Shown: positions 18,903 through 29,260 of the stretch, in pieces
Layout: each line of letters begins with the position of its first letter
How positions within the stretch are numbered: the first letter of the stretch is position 1
Assembly (NCBI RefSeq): GCF_902506555.1
Contig: NZ_LR732707.1
Span: forward strand, 830,001 to 894,000
Direction of reading: 5' to 3'
Source: Sphingorhabdus sp. 109
GTDB lineage: Bacteria > Pseudomonadota > Alphaproteobacteria > Sphingomonadales > Sphingomonadaceae
Length of the DNA stretch: 64,000 nt
The notes under the pieces: model-generated
What the model saw: the letters and a program-made list of their open reading frames with translations, nothing else
Databases searched by the model: none
What the model was told of the DNA's origin: nothing
Made by a program: the position numbers and the translations under genes

Positions 18903-19625
18903 GTGCGAGTTCTAGCAATGGCTTCGCAAAAGGGCGGTTCCGGCAAGACGACATTGTCCGGGCATCTGGCTGTGCAGGCACAATTGGCCGGTGCTGGCCC
19001 TGTCGTCCTGATCGACATCGATCCTCAAGGATCGCTGGCCGATTGGTGGAACGAGCGGGAAGCCGAGTTGCCGGCCTTTGCGCAAACCACAGTTTCGCGC
19101 CTGGCTGCGGATCTCGCGATATTGCGTCAGCAGGGTTTCAAACTGGCGGTCATCGATACACCGCCGGCAATCACCATGGCGATCCAGAGCGTGATTTCGG
19201 TTGCCGAACTGATTGTCATTCCGACCCGTCCAAGTCCACACGATCTCAGGGCTGTCGGGGCCACCGTTGATCTCTGTGAACGGGCAGGCAAGCCCCTGAT
19301 CTTCGTCGTCAATGGTGCGACTCCGAAAGCGAAGATAACCTCTGAAGCGGCGGTCGCGCTGTCCCAGCACGGCACCGTTGCGCCGATTACCGTCCATCAC
19401 CGGACCGATTTTGCCGGCTCGATGATCGATGGCCGTACCGTGATGGAAGTCGATCCGAAGAGCCGTTCGGCCCAGGAAGTCGTCCATCTCTGGTCCTATA
19501 TTTCCGACCGGCTTGAGAAAAACTTCCGCCGGACGATTTTCAGCGCACCCGCGATGGCACAGAAAGTCAATCCGGGCATCCAGCGGGCTGGCGGCAATTT
19601 CGGCCGCCGTGTTGTTGGTTCGTGA
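18903..19625 (+). CDS. ParA-family ATPase
   Basis: 240 residues, small ParA without an N-terminal helix-turn-helix (type Ib layout). Deviant Walker A KGGSGKTT near residue 10 with the signature lysine, Walker A' DIDPQGSLADWW, and Walker B VIDTPP. The GTG at 18903 follows AAGGGGAAG; it gives the expected MRVLAMASQKGG start, so the TTG at 18876 is not used. It is followed 17 bases later by a ribbon-helix-helix protein, its likely partner. Chromosomal ParA relatives position DNA, chemoreceptors or division proteins; the cargo here is unknown. Confidence 0.9.
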   Translation: MRVLAMASQKGGSGKTTLSGHLAVQAQLAGAGPVVLIDIDPQGSLADWWNEREAELPAFAQTTVSRLAADLAILRQQGFKLAVIDTPPAITMAIQSVISVAELIVIPTRPSPHDLRAVGATVDLCERAGKPLIFVVNGATPKAKITSEAAVALSQHGTVAPITVHHRTDFAGSMIDGRTVMEVDPKSRSAQEVVHLWSYISDRLEKNFRRTIFSAPAMAQKVNPGIQRAGGNFGRRVVGS

Positions 19626-19642
19626 TGGGGGAGGCTGAGAAA

Positions 19643-20296
19643 ATGAGCGACCCAAAACCCCTAGCATCCCTTTCGTCCAGCCTGCTGGCTCGCAAAGGTG
19701 GCGCAAAGCCGGCCATGCGTCGGCAGAGCTTTGCGAATTTTGGCGACCAAGGCGCTGGTTCCGGTGGCGAAATCCACGAGGATCTGGGCTGGGATGACAT
19801 GGGCTATGATGTCGACCCTGACCATAATGCGCATCCGGTTGAACATGTCCACAATCCGCTGGCTGGTGCCATCCCGAATCCGGGTGTCGCGGTCCGGCAG
19901 CAGCAGGAAGAAATTGCTGCCAAACTGGGTGTGAAGCCATCGAATGAAGGCGTAAGCGAAGATGAGGCGGAAAAACCCGGCGTGGCGCCGGTAGCGTTGC
20001 CGCTATCGACGGAAGCCAAACCACTGGCTGAAAAGCCTTCGGTGCTGGAATCCGCCAGAATAGGAAAAAGCAAGGCCAAGAAGCCACGCCCGGCGACAAA
20101 ATCCCGGACCCGCAAGGCAAAAACCGCATTCACGCTGCGGCTGGATCCGGAACGGCATCTGAAATTGCGTCTGGCAACGGCGGTCAAGAATGTCTCGGCT
20201 CAGCAATTGGTAACCAGGGCCGTGGACGAATATCTGAAGACCATTCCCGAACTGGACGATCTGGCCGAACGCGTTCCGTCGCGCGGAGCCGCCTGA
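19643..20296 (+). CDS. Ribbon-helix-helix protein, likely ParA partner
   Basis: 217 residues. The first 160 or so are low-complexity and probably disordered, rich in Pro, Ala, Glu and Lys. The last 50 form a ribbon-helix-helix: a beta strand (TAFTLRLDPE) and two helices (HLKLRLATAVKNVSAQQL, then TRAVDEYLKTIPEL). A basic patch (KSKAKKPRPATKSRTRKAK) precedes it. This is the ParG-like layout of a flexible N-terminus and a DNA-binding C-terminus seen in partners of small ParA proteins. The ATG at 19643 has GGAGG 8 bases upstream; a GTG at 19622 overlaps the parA stop. No family name is certain. Confidence 0.8.
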   Translation: MSDPKPLASLSSSLLARKGGAKPAMRRQSFANFGDQGAGSGGEIHEDLGWDDMGYDVDPDHNAHPVEHVHNPLAGAIPNPGVAVRQQQEEIAAKLGVKPSNEGVSEDEAEKPGVAPVALPLSTEAKPLAEKPSVLESARIGKSKAKKPRPATKSRTRKAKTAFTLRLDPERHLKLRLATAVKNVSAQQLVTRAVDEYLKTIPELDDLAERVPSRGAA

Positions 20297-20355
20297 ATCA
20301 GGCTTGAAAAGAATATTGAACGGAAACGACTGACTTTTATTGCGAGGGCATAAAA

Positions 20356-21789
20356 ATGAAACGCGATGTAATTTTGAAAATGGCTGCATCCTCCATGGTG
20401 TTTGCCACCGTGTTGACAGGCTGCGGCCCCCTTGGCGGCGGCTCGGTAGCCTCCCTGTCCAGCAAGCCGGCAACCGTCAAAGACGGTGCGAAATATGCCA
20501 AGAAGGCTGAAAAGGCATTGGCCAAGGGTGATCTCGAAGCTGCAATTGCTTATGCTGAACGTTCGGTCGCCGGCGTGGGTAGCGATCCGGAAACACGGGC
20601 GCTTCTCGGCCAGGCCTATCTGTCTGCCGGTCGGATGGCTTCGGCAGAACGCAGTTTCGAGGATGCCATGGAACTCGGCAAGTCGGACGCACGTACGATT
20701 CTGAGTCTCAGCCTCGCAAAACTGGGCCAGGGCAAAGCGTCCGAGGCCAAGGCGCTTATCGTCAATAACCGTCAATATATTCCGGCTTCCGACTATGGGC
20801 TGGCGCTGGCATTGGCTGGTGACAGCAAGACCGCGATCACGGTTCTCGAACAGGCGATTCGTGAAGCCAATGTTACCGGCCGCACCCGCCAGAATCTGGG
20901 GCTGGCCTATGCTCTGGACGGTCGCTGGAAAGAAGCCAAGCTGATGGCGATGCAGGATGTTGCACCGGAAACGGTCAATGATCGGGTGATGCAATGGGCA
21001 CAGATGGCGCGTCCCGAAGCCTATCAGACCCGCATCGCCACTGTGCTGAACGTGACCCCGGTCGCCAATGATCCGGGTCAGCCGGCGCAACTGGCGCTCC
21101 GTGCGAACGTTGTTCCGAGCAATGTAGCCTCATCTCCGAAACAGGATTATGGCCGTGAAGTTGCCAGCTTTGACCGGAACACTCCGCTTCCGGCTGTTGG
21201 CCCTGCGCCAAAAGTCGGGAATGAGGCTGATTTCCTCGCCAAGGAAAATAACGTGAAAGTGGCTTCCGTGGCGTTGCCAGCCAGCAGCGCGGCTGCAAAA
21301 TCAGTGGCCAGTGCGGCCGCTGCCACAACGCCCGCCAAACCGACTCCCGCCAATCTCGTCGTCGAGCGCAACCAGCCAGCGCAGGTAAAGACGGCCGCGG
21401 TGCAGAACATTCCGGCCGACAAGCCTGTTTTGCAGAAAACAGCTTATCAGCCAGTATCGCAGACCGTAATTCCGACGTCCGGGACGCATCTGGTTCAGCT
21501 CGGAGCCTTTTCCTCGGCGGCCAGCGCCAAGCGCGCCTGGGGTATATTGTCCGCCAGGAACAGCGATCTGAAATCGTTCCAATATGCCAGTTCGCGGGTC
21601 AACGTAAAAGGACGGACGCTCTACCGCCTCGCAGCCGTCGGATTCGGCAATGCGCAGACGGCCGAAGCCATGTGTTCCGGCATCAAGGCCAAAGGCGGCA
21701 ACTGCATTGTCCGCCAGGCAAAGGGCGTCAGCAAGGCCGTGCCAACGCGCATGGCCAGTCAGGCTCCGAAGAAACTCGCTTCGCGCTAA
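20356..21789 (+). CDS. TPR lipoprotein with C-terminal SPOR domain
   Basis: 477 residues. A lipobox (VLTGC, Cys at about residue 23) marks an outer-membrane or periplasmic lipoprotein. Residues 45-200 hold TPR-like helical pairs (AIAYAERSVAGVGSDPETRALL). A long Ala/Pro/Lys linker follows, then a SPOR domain (HLVQLGAFSSAASAKRAWG) from about residue 375. It lies 59 bases after the RHH gene on the same strand, so it may share its transcript. Its domain make-up mirrors the divergent SPOR-Sel1 protein. Confidence 0.87.
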   Translation: MKRDVILKMAASSMVFATVLTGCGPLGGGSVASLSSKPATVKDGAKYAKKAEKALAKGDLEAAIAYAERSVAGVGSDPETRALLGQAYLSAGRMASAERSFEDAMELGKSDARTILSLSLAKLGQGKASEAKALIVNNRQYIPASDYGLALALAGDSKTAITVLEQAIREANVTGRTRQNLGLAYALDGRWKEAKLMAMQDVAPETVNDRVMQWAQMARPEAYQTRIATVLNVTPVANDPGQPAQLALRANVVPSNVASSPKQDYGREVASFDRNTPLPAVGPAPKVGNEADFLAKENNVKVASVALPASSAAAKSVASAAAATTPAKPTPANLVVERNQPAQVKTAAVQNIPADKPVLQKTAYQPVSQTVIPTSGTHLVQLGAFSSAASAKRAWGILSARNSDLKSFQYASSRVNVKGRTLYRLAAVGFGNAQTAEAMCSGIKAKGGNCIVRQAKGVSKAVPTRMASQAPKKLASR

Positions 21790-21807
21790 ATCATCCTGCC
21801 ATGCGAT

Positions 21808-21840
21808 AAAGGCGGTGGGCTAATAAGCTCTGCCGCCTTT
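21808..21840 (+). terminator. Possible terminator after the TPR-SPOR gene
   Basis: AAAGGCGG pairs with CCGCCTTT around an inner GGCT/AGCT stem, followed by an AT-rich stretch (ATATA). It overlaps the last codons of the convergent dihydroorotase-like gene. Confidence 0.5.
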
Positions 21841-23040
21841 ATATATGGCCGTGACCCGGCCTTGGACCGGCAAACCATCAAACGGGGTATTGCCGGCGGC
21901 GGCTGCCATTTTCCGTGCATCGACACGCCAGGGCGCATCCTCGTCGATCAGGATGAAATCCGCTTCATAGCCTGGTGTCAACGAGCCTGCTTCAACCCCG
22001 AGTATTTTCGCCGGATTGGTGGACAACAGCTCGAACAGACGTCCGATCGGGATGATGCCGTCGCGAACCAGCGTGAGCGACAGGGCCAGCAAGGTTTCCG
22101 CCCCCGCCATGCCCGGTGCGGCCTCGGCAAAGGGCAGGCGCTTGTCCTCGGGGCCGCGCGGATCATGACCGGAAGAAATCACATCAATGGTGCCATCTCT
22201 GACGGCTTCGATGCAGGCGAGGCGATTCGCCTCGTTCCGCAGCGGCGGGCTCAGCCGGGCAAATGTCCGGAAATCGCTGATCGCGATATCAGACAACAGA
22301 AGATGGGCAGGGGTGATCCCGCAAGATACCGGCAGATCTTCCGATTTGGCCGCCCGGATCAGCTCGAGCCCGTCGGTCGTGGTCACCTGACGGAAATGCA
22401 CATGGGCACCGGTCTCGCGAACCAGCGCGATATCCCGCGCAATTGACAGCGATTCGGCCGCGGCCGTGGCGCTGGCCAGCCCGAGACGCGTCGCGGTCTC
22501 GCCATTGGTCGCGACGGCGTCGCCGGTGAGCCCGGCATCCTCACTGTGCACGATCAGCGGCAGATCAAGCGATTTGCAATATTGCAGCAGGCGCAGCATG
22601 ATGCCGCTGTCGGCAATCCATCGCCGGCCGGTTGCCACCGCCTTCGCACCGGAACGCTGCATCAATCCGATTTCCGCGAGCTGCTGTCCTTCGAGGCCCT
22701 TGGTGGCCGCGGCGATCGGATGTGACCAGAGATCCGGTTTCCCGTCGACGGCATTATGCTTGATCATCGCCGGTAGATCGAGGATCGGGGCCTGATCCGG
22801 CATCAGCGCCGCCCGGGTTATCCCGCCAAAACGGAACGCTGGTTTGTCGATCGCAAAAACGCCGAGATCGACGATGCCCGGCGCGAGGAGTCTGCCCTGG
22901 CAGTCGATTGCCCCGTCTGAGCGATCGTCAGCACCAGTATTGATCGTGGTGATGCGGTCTCCTTCGACCAACAGGCTGCCCTCTACCGGTTGTTGTTCGC
23001 CCGGCAGAACCAGACGGGCATTGCCAAAATACCTGTTCAT
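21820..23040 (-). CDS. pyrC: Dihydroorotase-like protein lacking active-site residues (PyrC')
   Basis: 406 residues, full length for a class I dihydroorotase and clearly alignable ([55 protein letters not shown]). But the key residues are gone: the HxH metal motif (usually DxHVHxR) reads DLGVFAI, the later zinc histidine is a glutamine (FRQVTT), and the catalytic aspartate of TDHAPH is a glycine (SSGHDPR). In Pseudomonas and others such an inactive PyrC' is needed to assemble aspartate transcarbamoylase with PyrB. Its start overlaps the pyrB stop (ATGA), which fits that role. A working dihydroorotase is expected elsewhere in the genome. Confidence 0.9.
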   Translation of the reverse strand: MNRYFGNARLVLPGEQQPVEGSLLVEGDRITTINTGADDRSDGAIDCQGRLLAPGIVDLGVFAIDKPAFRFGGITRAALMPDQAPILDLPAMIKHNAVDGKPDLWSHPIAAATKGLEGQQLAEIGLMQRSGAKAVATGRRWIADSGIMLRLLQYCKSLDLPLIVHSEDAGLTGDAVATNGETATRLGLASATAAAESLSIARDIALVRETGAHVHFRQVTTTDGLELIRAAKSEDLPVSCGITPAHLLLSDIAISDFRTFARLSPPLRNEANRLACIEAVRDGTIDVISSGHDPRGPEDKRLPFAEAAPGMAGAETLLALSLTLVRDGIIPIGRLFELLSTNPAKILGVEAGSLTPGYEADFILIDEDAPWRVDARKMAAAAGNTPFDGLPVQGRVTAIYKGGRAY

Positions 23041-24029
23041 GACCAGCCCTCCACACCGCGCGATTTGCGGGTCAGGATATCCAGACAGGCCATGCGCACG
23101 GCCACGCCCATTTCGACCTGCTCGGTAATCGCGGAATTTTCGAGATCGTCTGCAACATCGCTGTCGATTTCGACGCCGCGGTTCATCGGGCCAGGGTGCA
23201 TTATCAACGCGTCGGTGTTGGCTAGTTCCAGTCGCTCGCGGGTCAGGCCATAGAGATATTGATATTCGCGCGGGCTGGGGATGAAGTCACCGTTCATCCG
23301 TTCGTTTTGCAGCCGCAGCATCATAACCACATCGCTGCCCTTCAGTGCTTCGTCGAAATTTGTAAACACCTCGACGTTAAACCGGTCAAGCGCGGCGGGG
23401 AGCAGGGACGGCGGTGCGCATATCCGGACCCTGGCGCCCAATGTGGTCAGGCAGTAGATATTGGACCGCGCCACCCGGCTGTGCATCACGTCACCGCAGA
23501 TGGTAACGGTTAGCCCGCTGATCTCTCCCCGGCGGCGCTGGATGGTCAGCGCGTCGAGCAAAGCCTGGGTCGGGTGCTCGTGCCGTCCGTCCCCGGCGTT
23601 AAGCACCGGACAGTCAACCTTGTCGGCAATCAGCTGCACCGCGCCGGAGCTGCCGTGGCGGATGACAATCGCATCGGCCTTCATTGCGTTGAGCGTAACC
23701 GCCGTGTCGATCAGCGTCTCGCCCTTCTTGATGCTCGATTGCGCCGCGTGCATGTTAACGACATCCGCGCCCATCCGCTTTCCGGCAATTTCAAAGGACA
23801 GCAGCGTTCTCGTGCTATTCTCGAAAAAGGCATTGATGACGGTCAGGCCATCAAGCTTGTCGGCATGTTTGCTGGATTTCTTGTTGAGGTCGACCCATTG
23901 CTTGGCCTCTTCCAGCAGGAATAATATCTCCCAGGGCTGCAGCCCGGCGATACCCAATAGATGACGATGAGGAAAAGCATCCGATCCGGCTGGAAAGGTC
24001 TGCGACGATGCGGTTTTTTGCGATGTCAT
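23037..24029 (-). CDS. pyrB: Aspartate carbamoyltransferase catalytic subunit
   Basis: 330 residues. It joins carbamoyl phosphate and aspartate in pyrimidine synthesis. Seen: the carbamoyl-phosphate loop [12 protein letters not shown] near residue 65, KKGET (the catalytic loop lysine), RHGSSGA, the [16 protein letters not shown] signature, and the C-terminal [13 protein letters not shown] start at 24029 ([12 protein letters not shown]); an ATG at 24083 would run into ruvX. No pyrI regulatory gene is adjacent; the neighbour is the inactive PyrC', as in Pseudomonas-type complexes. Confidence 0.96.
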   Translation of the reverse strand: MTSQKTASSQTFPAGSDAFPHRHLLGIAGLQPWEILFLLEEAKQWVDLNKKSSKHADKLDGLTVINAFFENSTRTLLSFEIAGKRMGADVVNMHAAQSSIKKGETLIDTAVTLNAMKADAIVIRHGSSGAVQLIADKVDCPVLNAGDGRHEHPTQALLDALTIQRRRGEISGLTVTICGDVMHSRVARSNIYCLTTLGARVRICAPPSLLPAALDRFNVEVFTNFDEALKGSDVVMMLRLQNERMNGDFIPSPREYQYLYGLTRERLELANTDALIMHPGPMNRGVEIDSDVADDLENSAITEQVEMGVAVRMACLDILTRKSRGVEGWS

Positions 24030-24051
24030 TAAAGCGGGTTCTATAGTGCCA

Positions 24052-24483
24052 TCATGACAGGGCGGCAAGCCTGTCGATGGCACCCTGCAAAATATAGGCG
24101 GCGGCCATTTTGTCGACCACCTTGGCCCGTTTCTTCCGGCTGACGTCCGAGGCGATCAGGTCGCGGGTGACCGCCTGTGTACTCCACCGTTCGTCCCACA
24201 GGAGAATCGGCAGGCCGAGTGGTTTGAGGTTCTGGGCAAAGGCGCGTGCGGCCTGGGTCTGCGGGCTCTGGCTGCCGTCGAGATTGAGCGGCAGGCCAGC
24301 GACCAGTCCGACAATATTCTGTTCGGCAATGACCGTTTTGATGCGTTCCAGATCCTTGGAGAATTTGCGCCGCTCGATGGTTTCCGCCGGCGTCGCGAAG
24401 GTCCAGTGCGAATCGCACAGGGCCATGCCCACGGTCTTGGTGCCGATATCCAGCCCCAGCAGCCGCCCGCCATCGGGCAACAC
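24052..24483 (-). CDS. ruvX: Holliday-junction resolvase-like / pre-16S rRNA nuclease YqgF
   Basis: 143 residues from the GTG at 24483. RNase H-like fold: [16 protein letters not shown] at the start, [12 protein letters not shown] in the middle, and [10 protein letters not shown], with the acidic metal ligands retained. The family matures the 5' end of 16S rRNA and was once called RuvX. The start is uncertain: the frame stays open upstream and an ATT at 24528 is preceded by GGAGG at an 8-base spacing, giving a 158-residue form beginning just inside the previous gene. Between the DUF3089 hydrolase and pyrB on one strand. Confidence 0.9.
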   Translation of the reverse strand: MLPDGGRLLGLDIGTKTVGMALCDSHWTFATPAETIERRKFSKDLERIKTVIAEQNIVGLVAGLPLNLDGSQSPQTQAARAFAQNLKPLGLPILLWDERWSTQAVTRDLIASDVSRKKRAKVVDKMAAAYILQGAIDRLAALS

Positions 24484-24512
24484 AGCGGCAAAGGCCGCAA
24501 CATCATCGGAGA

Positions 24513-25637
24513 TCAGCGTGCCGGAAATGCTGTTACCCTCCGGCGCGCGTCTGCCCGGACATTGGCCCAGAACAGGCTATAGTCATAGACATGATAATTA
24601 TTGCCGGGGAGGGCATAGGGACCGATTTCCGGCGGATCGCCGATCAGCAGAAAACCGCGCGGATCGCATTTTGCCGGAACCGATCCGACGGTGACGCTTG
24701 CTTCGCTCAGATCGTCGTTCGGGACAAGCGTGCCGAGATTGGCCGAAGCCGGAGAAGACGAGTTGACGTCGCCGTTGACCGGATTGCTGCACAGTAATTT
24801 TGTATCTTTTCGCGGCTCGCCGTTGAAGCCGATGGTCATGTCATAGACCTTGATGATCCTGCCATAATCTGCGGGCTCGGCAAAGCTTTGCCAGGCCATG
24901 ATGCAACGGGTCTGTTCGGGCGTTTCGCAGATGTCGAGGCCCATTTCAGAGATATCGCTGTCTACCGAGACCGGCCAGCCGACAACGTAAGCGGCGACAA
25001 TCCGGTTGGCGAGCGGTGTGCCCGCGACCCGGTCCTTGAGCAAATTGGTCAGATGCAGACTGCCCTGGCTGTGCCCGGCCAGAATGATCGGCTGATCGCT
25101 TGGAATTTCCCCGACAAAATAATCAAAGGCCGCCAGCACGTCCTGATAGGCTGCGTCCAGCGCCCGCTGGCCTTCCGGCTTTTCGGTCAGGAACGCGCCG
25201 AGGGTTGCCTGGCGATAGCGCGGGGCCCAGACCTGACCGACCGCGTTGAAGGCGCTGGCCTGCCCGCGCAGGAAAATGCGTGCCCGATCTTGCGATTCCT
25301 GATCATCGAGCGGCGCGTTCCAGTGATCCTTTTTCAGGAAGGACGTCGGATGGACGAAGAAAACGGCGACCTTCCCGGATTCGGGCAGCGGTGGTTCGCT
25401 GTCTTCATAGCCTTGCGGTAGCCAGAGCGCCGGATTGCCCTCCACCAGTTCAGGCCGCGCCAGCCACATTGACGTATCGGCATAGACATTATTTTCAAGC
25501 ACGTCCTGCGCGGTGAACTCGGTGTCGGGCACAAAGGCCACTTCCATCAGATCGTCGCCATAGACCTGATAAACAAATGCGCCGGCGAGCACGAGAATGA
25601 CCATGCCTGCGACAAAATAGAGAAATTTACGGGCCAA
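24513..25637 (-). CDS. DUF3089 alpha/beta hydrolase, membrane-anchored
   Basis: 374 residues. An N-terminal membrane helix ([20 protein letters not shown], from residue 5) anchors a periplasmic alpha/beta hydrolase: FFVHPTSF, the nucleophile elbow GHSQGS with its Ser near residue 200, and the C-terminal [13 protein letters not shown]. This is the DUF3089 family of putative lipases/esterases; substrates are unknown. The TTG at 25637 has GGAG 6 bases upstream and gives a normal anchor; a GTG at 25715 is the longer alternative. Divergent from gatC. Confidence 0.85.
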   Translation of the reverse strand: MARKFLYFVAGMVILVLAGAFVYQVYGDDLMEVAFVPDTEFTAQDVLENNVYADTSMWLARPELVEGNPALWLPQGYEDSEPPLPESGKVAVFFVHPTSFLKKDHWNAPLDDQESQDRARIFLRGQASAFNAVGQVWAPRYRQATLGAFLTEKPEGQRALDAAYQDVLAAFDYFVGEIPSDQPIILAGHSQGSLHLTNLLKDRVAGTPLANRIVAAYVVGWPVSVDSDISEMGLDICETPEQTRCIMAWQSFAEPADYGRIIKVYDMTIGFNGEPRKDTKLLCSNPVNGDVNSSSPASANLGTLVPNDDLSEASVTVGSVPAKCDPRGFLLIGDPPEIGPYALPGNNYHVYDYSLFWANVRADARRRVTAFPAR

Positions 25638-25765
25638 ATGACACTCCAACCTATATGCTGCTGCCTCAATCCGCTTGAAGCCGCTCCGCGCCGGTGCTAG
25701 CGGCGCTCGGTACACAATATAAATCCAAAATACCCGAAAAAAGATGAACCTGAAAAGAATGAGTC

Positions 25766-26053
25766 ATGTCAATCGATAAGGAAACCGTCAAAAAGATCGC
25801 CAGCCTCTCGAGGATCGCGATTACCGAAGCCGAAGCGGATGCCTTCGTGCCCGAACTGAACCAGATATTGGGTTGGGTCGAGCAACTGGGCGAAGTGGAT
25901 TGTTCGAAGGTCGAGCCGATGACGGCGGTGATCCCGAACAAATTGCGGCTGCGCGAGGATGTCGTCACCGATGGCGCGATTCGCGACAAGATACTGGCCA
26001 ACGCGCCCGTGGCCGAACATGGCTTCTTTGCTGTTCCGAAGGTGATTGAATAA
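25766..26053 (+). CDS. gatC: Asp/Glu-tRNA amidotransferase subunit C
   Basis: 95 residues, normal size. GatC wraps around GatA and stabilises GatCAB, which converts misacylated Glu-tRNA(Gln) and Asp-tRNA(Asn). Seen: the N-terminal helices ([17 protein letters not shown]) and the conserved [11 protein letters not shown] and LREDVV. Its stop overlaps gatA (TAATG), starting a gatC-gatA-gatB operon. Confidence 0.97.
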   Translation: MSIDKETVKKIASLSRIAITEAEADAFVPELNQILGWVEQLGEVDCSKVEPMTAVIPNKLRLREDVVTDGAIRDKILANAPVAEHGFFAVPKVIE

Positions 26054-27537
26054 TGACCGCAATATTTGAAATGGGCATCGCTGATATCCGCAGCGGGATT
26101 GCGGATGGCGATTTTACGGCGAAAGAAGTCGCCGAGACATTTATCGCGCGGGTCAGCGCGGCGAAACCGCTGAACGCTTTTCTGGTTGAAACGCCCGACC
26201 ATGCTCTGGCTTCCGCAGAGGCGGCCGACAAGGCCAAGGCGAATGGCGAAGCACTGGGCAAAATGGCCGGTGTCCCCATCGGGATGAAGGATTTGTTCTG
26301 CACCGAAGGCGTGCCGACGACCGCTGCCAGCCTCATTCTCGAAGGCTTCACCCCGCAATATGAATCGACCGTCTCGTCCAACCTGTTCAAGGCGGGCGCA
26401 GGTATGCTCGGCAAGCTCAATATGGACCAGTTCGCCATGGGCTCGTCGAACGAAACCAGTGCGTTCGGCAATGTGATTTCGCCCTGGCGGCGTAACGATG
26501 GCGGTAATGCCGATTTGGCTCCAGGCGGTTCGTCGGGCGGCAGCGCGGCGGTCGTCTCCGGCCGCATCGCACCGGCCGCCACCGGCACCGATACCGGCGG
26601 CTCGATTCGCCAGCCCGCCGCCTTCACCGGCATCACCGGTTTCAAGCCGACTTATGGTCGCTGCTCGCGTTGGGGCACGATCGCCTTTGCCAGTTCGCTC
26701 GATCAGGCGGGGCCGATGGCCCATGATGTCCGTGATTGCGCAATCATGCTCGAATCCATGGCCGGTTTCGATGCCAAGGATTCGACTTCGCTGGACCTGC
26801 CCGTCCCCGACTGGGAAGCGGCGCTCAATAGCAATCTGGCGGGCAAGAAGATTGGTATTCCCAAGGAATATCGGGTCGACAATATGCCGGCCGAGATCGA
26901 TGCGCTGTGGCAGAAGGGCATAGAAATGCTCAAGGATGCCGGAGCGACCATCGTCGATGTCTCGCTGCCGCACACCAAATATGCGTTGCCCGCCTATTAT
27001 ATCATCGCACCGGCCGAAGCTTCGTCCAACCTCTCGCGCTATGATGGCGTGCGCTACGGTCTGCGCGATCTGCCGGACGGGGCAGGGCTGCAGGACATGT
27101 ATGCCGCCACCCGCGAAGCCGGTTTCGGACCGGAAGTGAAGCGCCGGATCATGATCGGCACCTATGTGCTGAGCGCCGGCTATTATGACGCTTATTATAC
27201 GCAGGCGCAGAAGGTCCGCACCCTGATCTCCCAGGATTTCGACAAGGCCTGGAACAGCTGCGATCTGCTGCTGACCCCGACCGCGCCAAGCGCAGCCTTT
27301 GGTCTGGGCGAGAAAAGCGACGATCCGCTGGCCATGTATCTCAACGACGTGTTCACCGTGCCCAGTTCACTGGCCGGATTGCCAGCGATGTCGGTCCCAG
27401 CCGGACTGGACGGCAAGGGATTGCCGCTCGGCCTGCAGATCATCGGCAAGGCACTGGACGAACAGAGCGTGTTCAACGCTGGTCTGGCAATCGAGGAACG
27501 GGCTGGCTTCGTCGCCAAGCCTGAGCAGTGGTGGTAG
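26053..27537 (+). CDS. gatA: Asp/Glu-tRNA amidotransferase subunit A
   Basis: 494 residues, amidase-signature enzyme that releases ammonia from glutamine for GatB. The Ser-Ser-Lys triad is visible: the lysine in [11 protein letters not shown], and the serines in [16 protein letters not shown] and [15 protein letters not shown]. The coupling overlap with gatC and the two-base gap before gatB indicate one operon. Confidence 0.97.
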   Translation: MTAIFEMGIADIRSGIADGDFTAKEVAETFIARVSAAKPLNAFLVETPDHALASAEAADKAKANGEALGKMAGVPIGMKDLFCTEGVPTTAASLILEGFTPQYESTVSSNLFKAGAGMLGKLNMDQFAMGSSNETSAFGNVISPWRRNDGGNADLAPGGSSGGSAAVVSGRIAPAATGTDTGGSIRQPAAFTGITGFKPTYGRCSRWGTIAFASSLDQAGPMAHDVRDCAIMLESMAGFDAKDSTSLDLPVPDWEAALNSNLAGKKIGIPKEYRVDNMPAEIDALWQKGIEMLKDAGATIVDVSLPHTKYALPAYYIIAPAEASSNLSRYDGVRYGLRDLPDGAGLQDMYAATREAGFGPEVKRRIMIGTYVLSAGYYDAYYTQAQKVRTLISQDFDKAWNSCDLLLTPTAPSAAFGLGEKSDDPLAMYLNDVFTVPSSLAGLPAMSVPAGLDGKGLPLGLQIIGKALDEQSVFNAGLAIEERAGFVAKPEQWW

Positions 27538-27539
27538 AA

Positions 27540-29027
27540 ATGACTGAATCAACATATCGTATCCAGGGCGGAACCGGCGAATGGGAGGTCGTGATCGGCC
27601 TCGAGGTCCACGCCCAGATCACCTCCGAATCGAAGCTTTTTTCCGGGGCTTCCACCGAATTTGGCGCCGAGCCGAATACGCAGGTCAGTCTTGTCGACGC
27701 GGCTATGCCCGGCATGCTGCCGACGCTGAACGCGGAATGCGTCCGTCAGGCGGTGCGCACCGGGCTGGCGATCGACGCACAGATCAACAAATATTCGCGC
27801 TTTGACCGCAAGAATTATTTCTACGCCGATCTGCCGCAGGGCTACCAAATTTCCCAGCTTTACCACCCGATCGTGGGTGAGGGCGTGATCCAGATTTCGC
27901 TCGATGAAAAAGATCCGGACGCCCACGGCAAGGTCATTGGTGTCGAGCGTATCCATATCGAGCAGGATGCCGGCAAGCTGATGCACGACCAGCATCCGAC
28001 CATGTCCTATGTCGATCTCAACCGCTGCGGCGTGGCGCTGATGGAAATCGTCTCCAAACCGGATATGACCTCGCCCAAGGAAGCGGCGGCCTATGTCCGC
28101 AAGCTGCGTTCGATCCTGCGCTATGTCGGGTCATGCGACGGTAATATGGAACAGGGCTCTATGCGCGCCGACGTCAATGTCAGCGTGCGCAAACCGGGCG
28201 GCGAACTCGGCACCCGCACCGAGACCAAGAATGTCAACTCGATGCGCTTCATCCAGGCGGTGATCGAATATGAAGCCCAGCGTCAGGTCGATGTCATAGA
28301 GGATGGCGGTACCGTCGTGCAGGAAACCCGCCTGTTCGATCCGGACAAGGGCGAAACGCGGTCGATGCGCTCGAAGGAAGATGCGCACGACTATCGCTAT
28401 TTCCCTGATCCTGACCTGTTGCCGCTGGAACTGGAAGATGATTTCATCTTCGACTGCAAGGCGAGCCTGCCGGAACTACCGGATGAAAAGCGCGCGCGCT
28501 ACAAGAATGTCCTCGGCCTGAGCGCCTATAATGCCGCGGTCCTGACCGCAGAGCATGAAACGGCCCTGTGGTTCGAGGAACTGCTCGAAACCACCGACGA
28601 GCCGGAAAAAATCGCCAGCAGCGCGGCCAACTGGGTGACATCCGAACTGTTCGGCGCGCTCAACCGCATGGGGCTGAGCATTGAAAATAGTCCGGTTTCC
28701 CCCGCACAGGCCGCGGAATTGCTAGGTCTGGTTGCCGATGGCACCATCTCCGGCAAGATCGCCAAGCAGGTCTTTGAGATCATGCTCGAAACCGGCGACG
28801 GCGCGAAAAAGATCGTCGAGGAACAGGGGCTCAAGCAGGAATCCGACACCGGCGCGATCGAGAAAGTCATCGCCGACGTGATGGCCGCCAATGAAGACAA
28901 GGTCGCCCAGTATCGCGACGGCAAGGACAAATTGTTCGGCTTCTTCGTCGGCCAGACGATGAAAGCCATGCAGGGCAAGGCCAATCCGCAGGTGGTGAAT
29001 GAACTTCTCAAGAAGACGCTGGGTTGA
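27540..29027 (+). CDS. gatB: Asp/Glu-tRNA amidotransferase subunit B
   Basis: 495 residues, the kinase/transamidase subunit that binds the misacylated tRNA. Seen: [13 protein letters not shown] near residue 16, [19 protein letters not shown] in the cradle domain, and [12 protein letters not shown]; the C-terminal helical and YqeY tail domains end in [16 protein letters not shown]. The ATG at 27540 is used; a GTG at 27528 overlaps gatA by ten bases and is less likely. Confidence 0.97.
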   Translation: MTESTYRIQGGTGEWEVVIGLEVHAQITSESKLFSGASTEFGAEPNTQVSLVDAAMPGMLPTLNAECVRQAVRTGLAIDAQINKYSRFDRKNYFYADLPQGYQISQLYHPIVGEGVIQISLDEKDPDAHGKVIGVERIHIEQDAGKLMHDQHPTMSYVDLNRCGVALMEIVSKPDMTSPKEAAAYVRKLRSILRYVGSCDGNMEQGSMRADVNVSVRKPGGELGTRTETKNVNSMRFIQAVIEYEAQRQVDVIEDGGTVVQETRLFDPDKGETRSMRSKEDAHDYRYFPDPDLLPLELEDDFIFDCKASLPELPDEKRARYKNVLGLSAYNAAVLTAEHETALWFEELLETTDEPEKIASSAANWVTSELFGALNRMGLSIENSPVSPAQAAELLGLVADGTISGKIAKQVFEIMLETGDGAKKIVEEQGLKQESDTGAIEKVIADVMAANEDKVAQYRDGKDKLFGFFVGQTMKAMQGKANPQVVNELLKKTLG

Positions 29028-29118
29028 TTCGTTCACAAACCCCACTTGCCCTCAACGCGCCTTTCGGCTAGGCGCGCGGGTCAATCGTACTTCGATAGGG
29101 TTTTGACGACTTAGCTGG

Positions 29119-29203
29119 GCGGGCGTGGCGGAATTGGTAGACGCGCCAGATTTAGGTTCTGGTATCTTCGGGTGTGGGGGTTCGAGTCCCTTCGCCCGCA
29201 CCA
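29119..29203 (+). tRNA. tRNA-Leu (anticodon UAG)
   Basis: 85 bases including an encoded CCA (29201-29203). The acceptor stem GCGGGCG pairs with CGCCCGC, the anticodon stem CCAGA pairs with TCTGG, and the seven-base loop TTTAGGT puts TAG at 29153-29155, reading CUN leucine codons. A long variable arm (type II tRNA) and the T-loop GTTCGAGTC are present. It stands between gatB and tig. Confidence 0.97.
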
Positions 29204-29260
29204 AGTTAGTCGCAATATTTATCGAAATAACACCGAATATGAAGGCACCAAAGGATAGTC

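Noticed and set aside
18912-20129. 405-codon open frame on the minus strand
   Set aside because: It lies across parA and the RHH gene on the other strand; both of those have clear motifs and ribosome sites.
25666-26973. 435-codon open frame on the minus strand
   Set aside because: Antisense to gatC and gatA, with no recognisable domain.
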